Shown here piece by piece: positions 15,294 to 23,226 of a stretch of DNA of 54,110 nt (positions are counted from its first letter, which is position 1; the number at the start of each line of letters is the position of its first letter). The stretch is from CAYZAW01 sp964476505 (GTDB lineage: Bacteria; Bacillota; Clostridia; Christensenellales; CAG-138), in contig CAYZAW010000007.1 of assembly GCA_964476505.1 (NCBI GenBank), forward strand, positions 1 through 54,110. Reading direction: 5' to 3'. Below the pieces are notes generated by a model. The model saw only the letters and a list, made by a program, of their open reading frames with translations, did not search any database and was not told the DNA's origin. A program made the translations under genes and the position numbers.

Positions 15294-17090
15294 ATGAGCG
15301 AGTTGTTGCAGGGCTGGAAACGTACAAAATACTGTGCGGAGTTTACCAAGGCGGACGTTGACCGGGAAGTGACCCTGATGGGCTGGGTAGATGCCTGCCG
15401 TGATTTGGGTGCGCTGGTGTTTATTACCTTGCGTGACCGTACCGGGCGAATCCAGCTGACATTTGATTCCTCGGTGATACCGGCGGAGCTGTTTGCCCGT
15501 GCGCAAAGCTTCCGGGCGGAGTATGTGCTGGCGGCAAAGGGCATGCTGAAGCTGCGTACGCCGGAAATGGTCAATAGCAAAATGAAAACCGGCGAGTTAG
15601 AGGTGCATGTAACGGAGTGCAAGCTGCTGAGCCGTGCAGAGCCCTCGCCCATCGACATTGAGGATAATACAAAAACCAACGAGCTGCTACGCTTGAAATA
15701 CCGCTATCTGGATTTGCGCCGTCCCGTAATGCAAAAGAACCTGCGCCTGCGGCATGAGCTTACGCAGATCACCCGGAATTTCTTTGCGGAAGAAGGCTTC
15801 ATGGAGATTGAAACGCCTATGCTCACCAGAAGCACGCCGGAAGGCGCAAGGGATTATCTGGTGCCAAGCCGCGTGCATCCCGGTACGTTTTATGCGCTGC
15901 CCCAAAGCCCTCAGCAGTTTAAACAGATGCTGATGCTTTCCGGCTGCGACCGTTATATGCAAATTGCCCGCTGTTTTCGGGATGAAGACCTGCGTGCCGA
16001 CAGGCAGCCGGAGTTTACGCAGATTGACCTTGAAATGTCCTTCGTGGAGGAGGACGACGTGATGGATGTGAACGAGCGCTTTTTAAAGCGCGTGTTCAAG
16101 GAGCTCAAGGGGATAGACATTACGCTTCCGCTGCCGCGCATCACTTGGCAAAACGCCATGGACCGGTACGGCTCTGATAAGCCGGATACCCGCTTTGGGC
16201 TGGAGCTTGTAAACATCAGCGACATCGTGAAGAACTGTGGCTTTTCCGTTTTCTCCGGTGCGATCGAAAACGGCGGCAGCGTACGCTGCATCAACGCCAA
16301 GGGCGCGGGAAGCCACTTGTCCCGCAAGGATATCGATGCGCTGGGTGAGTTTGTAAAAACCTATCGCGCCAAGGGGCTTGCGTGGGCGAACCTGAAGCCG
16401 GAGGGCATCCAGTCCTCGCTGCTCAAGTTCTTAACGGAAGACGAAATGAACGCCATACTTGCCCGTACAGGTGCAAAAACGGGGGATATCCTGTTCTTTG
16501 TGGCGGATAAAGACCTTGTGGTTTATGCAGCCTTGGGCGCGCTTCGCTTGGAGCTTGCTAAGCGGCTGTCCCTGATCGAACCGGAAACCTACAATCTGCT
16601 GTGGGTCACGGAATTCCCGCTCTTGGAGTGGAGCGAGGAAGAAAACCGCTTTATGGCCATGCATCATCCCTTTACCAGCCCTATGGACGAGGATATCGAC
16701 AAGCTGGAAAGCGACCCCGGTGCGGTTCGTGCCAAGGCGTATGATATCGTGTTGAACGGTGTTGAACTGGGCGGCGGCTCCATCCGTATCCATTCCTCGG
16801 AGCTGCAGGAGCGTATGTTCCGCGCGCTGGGCTTCACGCATGAGCAGGCTTGGGAGCGCTTTGGATACTTCATCGAGGCCTTCCAGTACGGCACGCCGCC
16901 TCACGGCGGGCTGGCCTACGGCTTAGACCGTATCGTGATGTTATTAACAGGCTCTGCCTCCATTCGCGACGTGATTGCCTTCCCCAAAGTGCAAAACGCG
17001 TCCTGCCCGTTAACGGACGCTCCCTGCGAGGTAGACGATATCCAGTTGCAGGAACTGCATATCGCAACGGTTCCTGAAGAGGAGAAGTAA
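15294..17090 (+). CDS. aspS: Aspartyl-tRNA synthetase (bacterial type)
   Basis: Class IIb synthetase, 598 residues, the full bacterial length. The N-terminal OB-fold binds the anticodon (VTLMGWVDACRDLGALVFITLRDRTG), followed by the catalytic core with ETPMLTRSTPEGARDY. Motif 2 is QIARCFRDEDLRADRQPEFTQ, and the bacterial GAD insertion runs from about 290 to 420. Motif 3 is GLAYGLDRIVMLL near the C-terminus. It follows hisS. Whether it is discriminating (Asp only) or also charges tRNA-Asn cannot be settled here, because gatCAB and asnS are not in the window. Confidence 0.97.
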   Translation: MSELLQGWKRTKYCAEFTKADVDREVTLMGWVDACRDLGALVFITLRDRTGRIQLTFDSSVIPAELFARAQSFRAEYVLAAKGMLKLRTPEMVNSKMKTGELEVHVTECKLLSRAEPSPIDIEDNTKTNELLRLKYRYLDLRRPVMQKNLRLRHELTQITRNFFAEEGFMEIETPMLTRSTPEGARDYLVPSRVHPGTFYALPQSPQQFKQMLMLSGCDRYMQIARCFRDEDLRADRQPEFTQIDLEMSFVEEDDVMDVNERFLKRVFKELKGIDITLPLPRITWQNAMDRYGSDKPDTRFGLELVNISDIVKNCGFSVFSGAIENGGSVRCINAKGAGSHLSRKDIDALGEFVKTYRAKGLAWANLKPEGIQSSLLKFLTEDEMNAILARTGAKTGDILFFVADKDLVVYAALGALRLELAKRLSLIEPETYNLLWVTEFPLLEWSEEENRFMAMHHPFTSPMDEDIDKLESDPGAVRAKAYDIVLNGVELGGGSIRIHSSELQERMFRALGFTHEQAWERFGYFIEAFQYGTPPHGGLAYGLDRIVMLLTGSASIRDVIAFPKVQNASCPLTDAPCEVDDIQLQELHIATVPEEEK

Positions 17091-17111
17091 AGCAAAAAGA
17101 AGGTGGCGCAA

Positions 17112-17543
17112 GTGGAAGAGGGCATGCAGCATATCGGCAAGGTGGTGGCGTTAACAGGCAACATGGCCACGGTTCGGTTTGTACGCTCCAAAGCCTGCGC
17201 GCATTGCGGCGCTTGCATTTCCTTTGGCGAAACCGAGGCGCAAACGGAATTGCCCAATGTGCTTAACGCCAACGTGGGGGATTTTGTACGCATCGAGCTG
17301 GAAAACAAGGGCTTCATTTTTGCCAGCGCAATCGCCTACGGCGTGCCGCTTATCGCCATGCTTCTTGGCATATGGCTAGGCTCCTTCATAAGCCAGTTAA
17401 TATCCGCGCTGCTTGGGATCGGCTTTGCGTTGGGTACATATTTCATATTCCGCGCTTTGGAGCCTAAGTTTGCAGGTATGAGGCAGTTGAAACCGCACAT
17501 GATAAGCATTGAGAACGAAGCAAAACAGTACGAGGAGGAGTAA
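17112..17543 (+). CDS. RseC/MucC-like SoxR-reducing-system membrane protein
   Basis: Small membrane protein (about 143 residues) of the RseC family, which in other bacteria modulates envelope stress or SoxR reduction and is often linked to Rnf electron transport. GTG at 17112 is chosen because AGAAGG lies 8 bases before it. The upstream in-frame GTG at 17103 overlaps that site. The N-terminal soluble part carries CAHCGAC (three cysteines) in a short beta-barrel-like domain. Two membrane segments follow (FASAIAYGVPLIAMLLGIWLG and ISALLGIGFALGTYFIF). The gene is 2 bases before thioredoxin, hinting at a thiol-redox role. No rnf genes are in the window. Confidence 0.82.
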   Translation: MEEGMQHIGKVVALTGNMATVRFVRSKACAHCGACISFGETEAQTELPNVLNANVGDFVRIELENKGFIFASAIAYGVPLIAMLLGIWLGSFISQLISALLGIGFALGTYFIFRALEPKFAGMRQLKPHMISIENEAKQYEEE

Positions 17544-17545
17544 AC

Positions 17546-17869
17546 ATGGCAAACGCATTGATTTATTTAAAGAAAGATACCTTTGATGAAACCGTGAACG
17601 GCGATATGCCGGTTTTGGTGGATTTCTGGGCGCCTTGGTGCGGCCCCTGCAAAATGATAGGCCCATTTATTGAGCAGCTGGCGGACGACTATGCAGGTCG
17701 TGCAAAGGTTTGCAAGGTAAACGTGGACGAGGAGCCGGAGCTTGCCGCCCGGTTTAAGGTAATGACCATTCCCGCTGTTATGATATTCAAAAACGGCGAG
17801 GTCGTAGAAAAAGACGTTGGCGCAAAACCAAAACAGGCGTTTGCCGACATGATCGACAAACACCTGTAA
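17546..17869 (+). CDS. trxA: Thioredoxin
   Basis: Cytoplasmic dithiol reductant, 107 residues. The redox motif WCGPC (about residues 31-35) is preceded by LVDFWAPW, and the conserved cis-proline is in FKVMTIPAVMIFKNGEVV. It has a GGAGGAG site and lies 2 bases after the RseC-like gene, so both are on the same message, possibly with aspS. No thioredoxin reductase gene is nearby. The function is certain; whether this is the main thioredoxin of the cell is not. Confidence 0.95.
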   Translation: MANALIYLKKDTFDETVNGDMPVLVDFWAPWCGPCKMIGPFIEQLADDYAGRAKVCKVNVDEEPELAARFKVMTIPAVMIFKNGEVVEKDVGAKPKQAFADMIDKHL

Positions 17870-17880
17870 GCGGTTTTGGA

Positions 17881-18093
17881 TTATTGGTGCGGCCTGTTTT
17901 CCGGCGTCTTGCTCTTTTTGAAGAGAAACGTGATGCTCCATAACCCCGCAAGGCCCACAAGCGTGTACACGATGCGGGATATGACGCCGCTCATGCCGCC
18001 AAACAGTGAGGCAACAAGGTCAAACTGGAATATGCCGATCAGGCCCCAGTTCAGCGCGCCAATGATCACAAGAATAAGACATAAGGTATCCAT
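17881..18093 (-). CDS. DUF378 small membrane protein (YuzA-like)
   Basis: Two-helix membrane protein of about 70 residues. The conserved start MDTLCLILVIIGALNWGLIG is the signature of DUF378. A second hydrophobic segment (VISRIVYTLVGLAGLWSITFLF) and a short basic tail (KKSKTPENRPHQ) follow. The start at 18093 is preferred because AAAGG lies 9 bases upstream; the longer frame to 18126 adds a poorly conserved extension. Function unknown. It ends 11 bases from the thioredoxin stop on the opposite strand. Confidence 0.85.
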   Translation of the reverse strand: MDTLCLILVIIGALNWGLIGIFQFDLVASLFGGMSGVISRIVYTLVGLAGLWSITFLFKKSKTPENRPHQ

Positions 18094-18159
18094 ACGATCC
18101 AACCTTTCGTTCAAGATTTGTATCATTGCTGATGCATGTGGATAGTATGGACAAACTGA

Positions 18160-18456
18160 TCAAATCCCATACGGCGGCACAAATTGTGCCGTCTTTTTCT
18201 TTTCCGGAATGATCTCCAATTCAAAGCGTGAAAACGCAATGGGCTCCATGAAATCCTCCTGCCGAAACACCGTGCGGGAAAAGGAATGCAGCTCATTTAA
18301 ATGCTTGTTTAACAGAACCGGTCTTGCCAGATCCAGCTTTGCGCAGATAACGCCGATGGCGTTCGCCCAGTCTTGCTCCGTTTCGGGCCGTGCGCATTCG
18401 TAAACGATATCTTGTACCGTGCGGTTGGATTTTTTGATCATTCCCCAAAGCTTCAT
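18160..18456 (-). CDS. Conserved hypothetical 98-residue protein
   Basis: Small soluble protein with no recognised domain. It starts MKLWGMIKKSNRTVQDIVYE and contains WANAIGVICAKLDLARPVLLNKHLNELHSF, followed by an aromatic-rich end typical of small Clostridia proteins of unknown function. A GGAG-like site precedes the ATG. It is probably co-transcribed with the upstream zinc-ribbon gene and the downstream DUF378 gene. The codons for the last residues also form the hairpin of a plus-strand terminator-like element at 18175-18198. Confidence 0.72.
   Translation of the reverse strand: MKLWGMIKKSNRTVQDIVYECARPETEQDWANAIGVICAKLDLARPVLLNKHLNELHSFSRTVFRQEDFMEPIAFSRFELEIIPEKKKTAQFVPPYGI
18175..18198 (+). 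terminator. Terminator-like hairpin overlapping the 3' end of the 98-residue gene
   Basis: Arms 18175-18181 and 18185-18191 pair over 7 bp around AAT and are followed on the plus strand by TCTTTTT. It would stop transcripts running past trxA, but it lies 300 bases away and inside the coding end of a minus-strand gene, so its use is uncertain. Confidence 0.4.
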
Positions 18457-18486
18457 ATTGCGTACGCTCCATTTTTGCGGATATAA

Positions 18487-18514
18487 GTATGGCGCGGTAT
18501 GCGCCGCGCCATAC
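18487..18514 (-). terminator. Perfect 11-bp hairpin after the zinc-ribbon gene
   Basis: Arms 18487-18497 and 18504-18514 pair exactly around a 6-base loop, 18 bases beyond the stop at 18532 on the minus strand. What follows is TTATATCC, not a strong U-run, so it may be an attenuating or mRNA-stabilising hairpin rather than a full terminator. Confidence 0.45.
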
Positions 18515-18531
18515 GAGTAAGTGTGGGATGG

Positions 18532-20457
18532 TTAGCTTCTGTCGTAAATGAACCATGCGTATACCAGCGGCAGGCCGGTTTCCTCATGGATGCCGTTGTA
18601 ATCCGCGCAAACCTTTTTCTTGGTATCGGCTTGGAGGTTGGCGGCATATTTGGCGTTGCGGTATTCAAACACCAGCTGATTGCCGTCCACCGTCATTTTG
18701 GCATACACATAAGGCTCCGCGTCGGAATAGGGGTGCAATATCTCATCGATTTTGCCGATGCACTCATAGGAAGCTACATGCTTGGTTTCCTTGACCATGC
18801 GGTCATAATCGAACTTGTGTGTTTGGTATTCGTCTACCTTGGGCGCACGCTCAACCACAACGGTTTTTGTAGAGGAAACACCGCTCTTGGTAACGGTGAG
18901 CTCCACGTTGTAATGTCCAACCTTTTCCATAGTGACCACGAAGGAAAAGCTGCCGTCCGCCGCAACGTTGATGGCGCTGACTTCTGCACCTGCATCTGCG
19001 GTAGCCGTCATGGAGGCACCGGCATCGGTGGTGCCCTTTACGGTGGTGGTAGCGGCTTCTTCCGTTGCGCGAAGCGTGGTGTTTTCAAAGGTGATGTTCG
19101 CTTCGCTCACGGTGTAATCCACATGGTACGAGGCCTTGGCAACCTGATAGCCTGCCTTCTTAGCTTCCAGCGCCAAATCGTACACCCCAAGATCGGGCAC
19201 TGTATATTCACCTGCAAAGGAACCGTCCTCCGAGGTGGCGATCTGCTGACCGTTTACAAAGACGGCAGTGCCCACATCCGCCGTACCGGCAAAGGCGACC
19301 GTGCCGTTGGATACGGAAAGAGAAGTGGTCTCAGGGGAGGTCACAGCAAAGCTCAATGCGGGAACCTGCACGGTAACGGCAGGCATTTTCAGCTCGATCT
19401 CTTCGCCTTCCTCCGTAAATAAGCGGATATCCGGCGTGATCTCGGCAGTATCGCCGTCCACGGCTTCTGCGGGCAGCAGCGAGGTTTTAGGAATATTGAC
19501 CACCATTTCGTTGGTTTTGCCAATAATGCCTTCCATTTGTTTATCGCCGACCTTAGCGCGCACAACATTACCGGCCTTGGCATAAACCGTTACGGAATAG
19601 CACGGGATATCGCCCTTCATGGTACCTTCTACGATGGTGGGGTCCTTCAGCACGGGGCTTCCGCCAAACACGCTGGAGAAGAAGTTGCCTACGGTGCCGT
19701 AGTTTTTATTGATCAAAATAACGCCAAACACAAGGATCAATATTACCAGCAGCGCAGCAACGCCAATGAAGATCAGCTTTTTCTGATCCACGCCGCGGCC
19801 TAAGGAAGAACGGCTGCGAGCGGGCTTGCGGGTGGAACCGAAGGAATCGTCGAAGGATTTGGTTCGCGCCGGGGCGGCACTGCGCCTTGGCTTATGCGCC
19901 TCAAAGGGCACGTCCCGTTCATCCTCCGTGGAATACACGGCGGCACGCTGCGGAGCGCGGCCAAAGCCTGCGCGCGGCAGCTCCTCGTCGTAATCGCCAA
20001 CGGTGCCGATGGGCTGTACCGGCTGCACGGGCTGTTCCCATGCCGCATCCTGCTGCTGCGGAACGAACCTGGCGTCGTATTCCTCGGCAGGCGCATAAGG
20101 CGGCTGGGGTGCTGTATAAGGCTGCTGCACCGGCGGGTAATACGCCTGTTCCACGGGCGGCACAGGCTCCGCTGGCACATAAGCGCTGTTAGGCGCGGGC
20201 TGATAGTCCGGCACTTCCTCGGGAACGAAATCCTCAACGGAGTTCATATCAAAATTGGGCGTAGGCCATTGCGGCGAACGCACGAAACCCCAGCTGGGGC
20301 GAGCGGGATCGTTCTCCTGCGGAGCGGGCTGCGGCTGTGCGGCGCGCTTTTCGGCAGCAGCACGGGCCTCGGGGTCAACACGAACCAACGGCGTACCGCA
20401 TACAGAACAAAACTCCTGCGTATCATCGTTCAGAGCACCACATTCTGTGCAAAACAT
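18532..20457 (-). CDS. Zinc-ribbon, proline-rich, single-pass membrane protein with Ig-like extracytoplasmic repeats
   Basis: A 641-residue mosaic protein. Residues 1-25 form a zinc ribbon with four cysteines (C3, C6, C17, C20; FCTECG and FCSVCG). Residues about 40-200 are low-complexity, Pro/Gln/Tyr-rich. A basic stretch (RKPARSRSS) precedes one transmembrane helix (about 227-249, LIFIGVAALLVILILVFGVILI). The remaining 390 residues would be outside and contain repeated beta-sandwich-like modules (GTADVGTAVFVNGQQI, GTTDAGASMTATADAGAEV), as in bacterial Ig/Big domains. The last 100 residues form a separate domain. It may be a sensor linking wall or surface to cytoplasm. No named family is recognised. 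It has its own promoter (20531-20559). Confidence 0.78.
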   Translation of the reverse strand: MFCTECGALNDDTQEFCSVCGTPLVRVDPEARAAAEKRAAQPQPAPQENDPARPSWGFVRSPQWPTPNFDMNSVEDFVPEEVPDYQPAPNSAYVPAEPVPPVEQAYYPPVQQPYTAPQPPYAPAEEYDARFVPQQQDAAWEQPVQPVQPIGTVGDYDEELPRAGFGRAPQRAAVYSTEDERDVPFEAHKPRRSAAPARTKSFDDSFGSTRKPARSRSSLGRGVDQKKLIFIGVAALLVILILVFGVILINKNYGTVGNFFSSVFGGSPVLKDPTIVEGTMKGDIPCYSVTVYAKAGNVVRAKVGDKQMEGIIGKTNEMVVNIPKTSLLPAEAVDGDTAEITPDIRLFTEEGEEIELKMPAVTVQVPALSFAVTSPETTSLSVSNGTVAFAGTADVGTAVFVNGQQIATSEDGSFAGEYTVPDLGVYDLALEAKKAGYQVAKASYHVDYTVSEANITFENTTLRATEEAATTTVKGTTDAGASMTATADAGAEVSAINVAADGSFSFVVTMEKVGHYNVELTVTKSGVSSTKTVVVERAPKVDEYQTHKFDYDRMVKETKHVASYECIGKIDEILHPYSDAEPYVYAKMTVDGNQLVFEYRNAKYAANLQADTKKKVCADYNGIHEETGLPLVYAWFIYDRS

Positions 20458-20530
20458 GAAGATACCTCCTGTATAACGTGAAAATCACGTAGGATACTGC
20501 AACTGGGCGTATTTGCCCATACATATTGTT

Positions 20531-20559
20531 ATTATAGATCAAAAGCACGTGTCATGCAA
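20531..20559 (-). promoter_or_regulatory. Sigma-A promoter for the zinc-ribbon gene
   Basis: Minus strand TTGCAT, a 17-base spacer, a perfect TATAAT. The leader to the start at 20457 is about 65 nt. Confidence 0.8.
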
Positions 20560-20607
20560 AGCATATTTCCCTTTTACCGGCACATATGAATACGAATTTT
20601 CAAATTC

Positions 20608-20636
20608 TTTACGTTCTTGCCTGAGTTTGATATAAT
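20608..20636 (+). promoter_or_regulatory. Promoter for the cysteine desulfurase-thiI unit
   Basis: TTTACG, a 17-base spacer and TATAAT with an extended TGA in front. The predicted leader is about 150 nt, long enough for regulation, and contains the palindrome at 20736-20749. Confidence 0.65.
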
Positions 20637-20735
20637 GTGCGCTGGCGGCTGTTGCTACGTCAGCGGTTTTTATTGGAAGCTGCCGGGGTACAAAGCTTTC
20701 ACGATGAAAAGGACGGAGCAGGGCCTGTTCGCATA

Positions 20736-20749
20736 TACTACTAGTAGTA
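20736..20749. promoter_or_regulatory. 14-base perfect palindrome in the desulfurase leader
   Basis: TACTACTAGTAGTA reads the same on both strands. It lies 43 bases before the desulfurase ATG, downstream of the promoter. It could be an operator for a dimeric repressor. No regulator gene is nearby. Confidence 0.35.
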
Positions 20750-20791
20750 GGATGGGCACAACCCGTCTGATACATAAATGGAGTGATAGAA

Positions 20792-21934
20792 ATGATCTAT
20801 TTAGATAACAGCGCAACCACAAAACCGCTTCCTGAAGCGATAGAAGCATTTGACCGCGCAAGCACGGAGGGCTATTTTAACCCGGCCAGCGCCTACGGCC
20901 CGTCAGTGGAGGCCGAGAGAAAGCTGGAACGCGCAAGAGCAACGTTGGCAAAACAGCTGGAGGCAGGCGCGGAAGAGTTAGTGTTCACCTCCGGCGGTAC
21001 GGAGTCAAACAACGCTGCCATATTCGGCGCATTGAAGGCCGCACGGGGGCGCGGACGCATCATCACCACCAAGGTGGAGCATCCTTCCGTATACGAGGTG
21101 TTTCGTATGTTGGAAGGCAGCGGCTATGATGTGGCGTACTTAGACGTAAACCAATATGGAGCGGTCAACATACAGTCCTTGCAGGATGCCCTTACCGCCG
21201 ACACGCAGTTGGTTTCCATGATGCAGGTGAACAACGAAACAGGCGCCATCAATCCCATCGCAGAGGCGTATGCCGCAATCAAAAAGCAAGCGCCGCAAGC
21301 GCTTTTGCATGTAGATGGCGTGCAGGGCTTTTTAAAAAGCCCTATTACGGCTGCCATGTGCGATATGTATACCATCAGCGCCCATAAATTCCATGGGTTA
21401 AAGGGCGTAGGCGCGCTGTATGTGAAAAAAAGCGCTCGCTTTGCCGGCGGGCAGATTGGCGGCGGGCAGGAGCGGGGGCTTCGCTCCGGAACGGTAAACG
21501 TTCCCGGCATCCTCGGCATGGAAGCTGCCATCCGTACATATCAAAAGAATCATGACGCATGGCTTAACAACATGCAGGCCTGCAAAACAAGGCTGTACAA
21601 AGAACTGATCTCGCTAAACGACGTGCTGCATAACGGCCCCACCATCGAGGATAGCGCACCGCATATTCTCAATATGTCCTTCTTGGGCGTTCGCGGTGAG
21701 GTGCTGCTGCACGCGCTGGAGCAAAAAGAGATCTATGTTTCCACGGGCTCTGCCTGCTCCACACATAAAAAGGGAAAGAACCGCATCCTCTCCGCCATGG
21801 GCGTGGAGGGAGAACGGCAGGAGGGAGCCATTCGCTTCAGCCTTTGCCCGTTCAATACGGTGGAGGAAATGGATACGGTTTCAGAAGTGATCGCGGATAC
21901 GCTGCGCACCTTACGGAAATTCAAAAGAAGATAA
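20792..21934 (+). CDS. Cysteine desulfurase (NifS/IscS family), partner of ThiI
   Basis: PLP enzyme that removes sulfur from cysteine as a persulfide. From ATG 20792 (GGAG, 8-base spacing) it has 380 residues. The N-terminus MIYLDNSATTKP is the family hallmark. The PLP lysine is in SAHKFHGLKGVGALYV (about residue 200), and the persulfide cysteine is in STGSACSTHKKGKN (about 320), on the longer loop of class I enzymes. It lies 15 bases upstream of thiI, the arrangement known in Firmicutes where a dedicated desulfurase (NifZ-like) feeds ThiI for 4-thiouridine. The alternative, an Fe-S cluster enzyme, is less likely without iscU/sufU nearby. Confidence 0.94.
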   Translation: MIYLDNSATTKPLPEAIEAFDRASTEGYFNPASAYGPSVEAERKLERARATLAKQLEAGAEELVFTSGGTESNNAAIFGALKAARGRGRIITTKVEHPSVYEVFRMLEGSGYDVAYLDVNQYGAVNIQSLQDALTADTQLVSMMQVNNETGAINPIAEAYAAIKKQAPQALLHVDGVQGFLKSPITAAMCDMYTISAHKFHGLKGVGALYVKKSARFAGGQIGGGQERGLRSGTVNVPGILGMEAAIRTYQKNHDAWLNNMQACKTRLYKELISLNDVLHNGPTIEDSAPHILNMSFLGVRGEVLLHALEQKEIYVSTGSACSTHKKGKNRILSAMGVEGERQEGAIRFSLCPFNTVEEMDTVSEVIADTLRTLRKFKRR

Positions 21935-21949
21935 ACGAGGATGATACAA

Positions 21950-23137
21950 ATGGAAATGGTATTGCTGGTTCGCTATTCGGAAATCCATCTAAAAGGGCTC
22001 AACAGGCCGTTCTTTGAAAAACAGTTGGTCAACGCCATCACCCGCGCCCTAAAAGGGATGGACGCGCAGGTGGAACGCGCGCAAAGCCGCATTTTTGTAC
22101 ATGGAATCGCGGCAAGCCGCGTGGAAGAAGCGATAGAAAAACTCAAGCATGTGTTTGGCGTGCACTCCGTCAGCCCTGCAGCGGTGGTGGATTCCGAATG
22201 GGAAGCGATTACGGCTGCTGCCTGCGCATTGATGGAGGAAGAATTAAAAGATCGCACTCAGGCCAGCTTTAAGGTGTTTGCCCGTCGTGCGAACAAGCGC
22301 TTTCCCATCCGCTCGCAGGAGATGAACTGCAATTTGGGAGAGGTACTGCTGGAGCGTTTTTCACAGCTGCATGTGGATGTGCACACGCCCGAAATCAAGG
22401 TGGGCGTAGAGGTACGGGAGCGGGCGTACATTTATCTTCGGGAGGTACGCTGCGCTGGCGGTATGCCCGTTGGCACAAACGGACGTGCGGCGCTATTGAT
22501 CTCGGGCGGTATCGACAGCCCCGTGGCGGGCTATATGATCGCCAAGCGGGGCGTGGAGCTTTCCGCGGTGCATTTTTATAGCTATCCGTATACCAGTGAG
22601 CGTGCAAGAGATAAGGTAGTGGCTTTAACGCGCATAGTGTCTTCCTTTGCGGGGGAGATCAAGCTGCATTTGGTACCCTTTACGGACATTCAGCTTTCCA
22701 TATACGAAAAATGCCCCGGCAGCCAAACAACGGTCATCATGCGCAGGCTGATGATGCGTATTGCGGAAATGATCGCCCGGGAGGACGGCGCGCAGGCGCT
22801 TATTACAGGCGAGGCGATAGGCCAGGTGGCAAGCCAAACCATGGAAAGCCTTGCCGCCACGGACGATGCGGTTACCATGCCGGTGTTTAGGCCGTTGATC
22901 GGCTTCGATAAAAGCGAGATCGTGGAGCGCGCGGAGCAGATCGGCACGTTTGAGACTTCCATTCTGCCGTATGAGGACTGCTGCACGGTGTTTGTGCCGC
23001 AGCATCCTATCACAAAGCCCAAGGTAGAGGATATGCGAAACAGCGAGGCGTTGGTGGACTTTACCCAAATGATACAAGAGGCGCTGGAGAAGCGGGAAAT
23101 TTTGCTGGTGCGTCCGGAGGAAGCGCCGGAGGAATAA
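21950..23137 (+). CDS. thiI: tRNA 4-thiouridine synthase ThiI (no rhodanese domain)
   Basis: Adenylates U8 of tRNA and transfers sulfur to make 4-thiouridine; some versions also serve thiazole synthesis. The start at 21950 has GAGG 9 bases upstream, while the ATG at 21941 abuts that site. The 395 residues comprise a ferredoxin-like and THUMP region (to about 165) and a PP-loop ATPase with SGGIDSPVAGYMIAKRG near 185. The final block EDCCTVFVPQHPITKP is typical. The protein ends without the rhodanese domain found in E. coli ThiI, as in Bacillus. The adjacent desulfurase presumably donates sulfur directly. Confidence 0.95.
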   Translation: MEMVLLVRYSEIHLKGLNRPFFEKQLVNAITRALKGMDAQVERAQSRIFVHGIAASRVEEAIEKLKHVFGVHSVSPAAVVDSEWEAITAAACALMEEELKDRTQASFKVFARRANKRFPIRSQEMNCNLGEVLLERFSQLHVDVHTPEIKVGVEVRERAYIYLREVRCAGGMPVGTNGRAALLISGGIDSPVAGYMIAKRGVELSAVHFYSYPYTSERARDKVVALTRIVSSFAGEIKLHLVPFTDIQLSIYEKCPGSQTTVIMRRLMMRIAEMIAREDGAQALITGEAIGQVASQTMESLAATDDAVTMPVFRPLIGFDKSEIVERAEQIGTFETSILPYEDCCTVFVPQHPITKPKVEDMRNSEALVDFTQMIQEALEKREILLVRPEEAPEE

Positions 23138-23182
23138 ATTTTAGGCGTTTACACAAAATTCATAGATAAATGTACATAATCA

Positions 23183-23191
23183 TGTTAAAAT
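23183..23191 (+). promoter_or_regulatory. Extended -10 promoter before the 215-residue lipoprotein gene
   Basis: TGTTAAAAT, about 36 bases before the TTG start at 23227, in a visibly A/T-rich spacer after thiI. The -35 region is poor. Confidence 0.45.
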
Positions 23192-23226
23192 AAACGATAG
23201 TAATGAAATGGAAGGAGGGGATCACG

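Larger units (their letters stand above)
20458..20791. other. 334-base divergent intergenic region
   Basis: No convincing gene. It holds two back-to-back promoters (20531-20559 minus, 20608-20636 plus), a small inverted repeat at 20476-20490 in the minus-strand leader, a 14-base perfect palindrome at 20736-20749 in the plus-strand leader, and about 150 nt of plus-strand leader before the cysteine desulfurase. The short ORFs in it lack ribosome binding sites. Confidence 0.6.

Noticed and set aside
18499..20481. Long plus-strand ORFs of 307 and 195 residues opposite the zinc-ribbon gene
   Set aside because: They are antisense shadows of a gene with strong G/C third-position bias, lack ribosome binding sites, and show no recognisable domain.
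20539..20808. Small ORFs in the divergent region before the cysteine desulfurase
   Set aside because: They overlap both promoters and the palindrome, have no ribosome binding sites and no sensible sequence.
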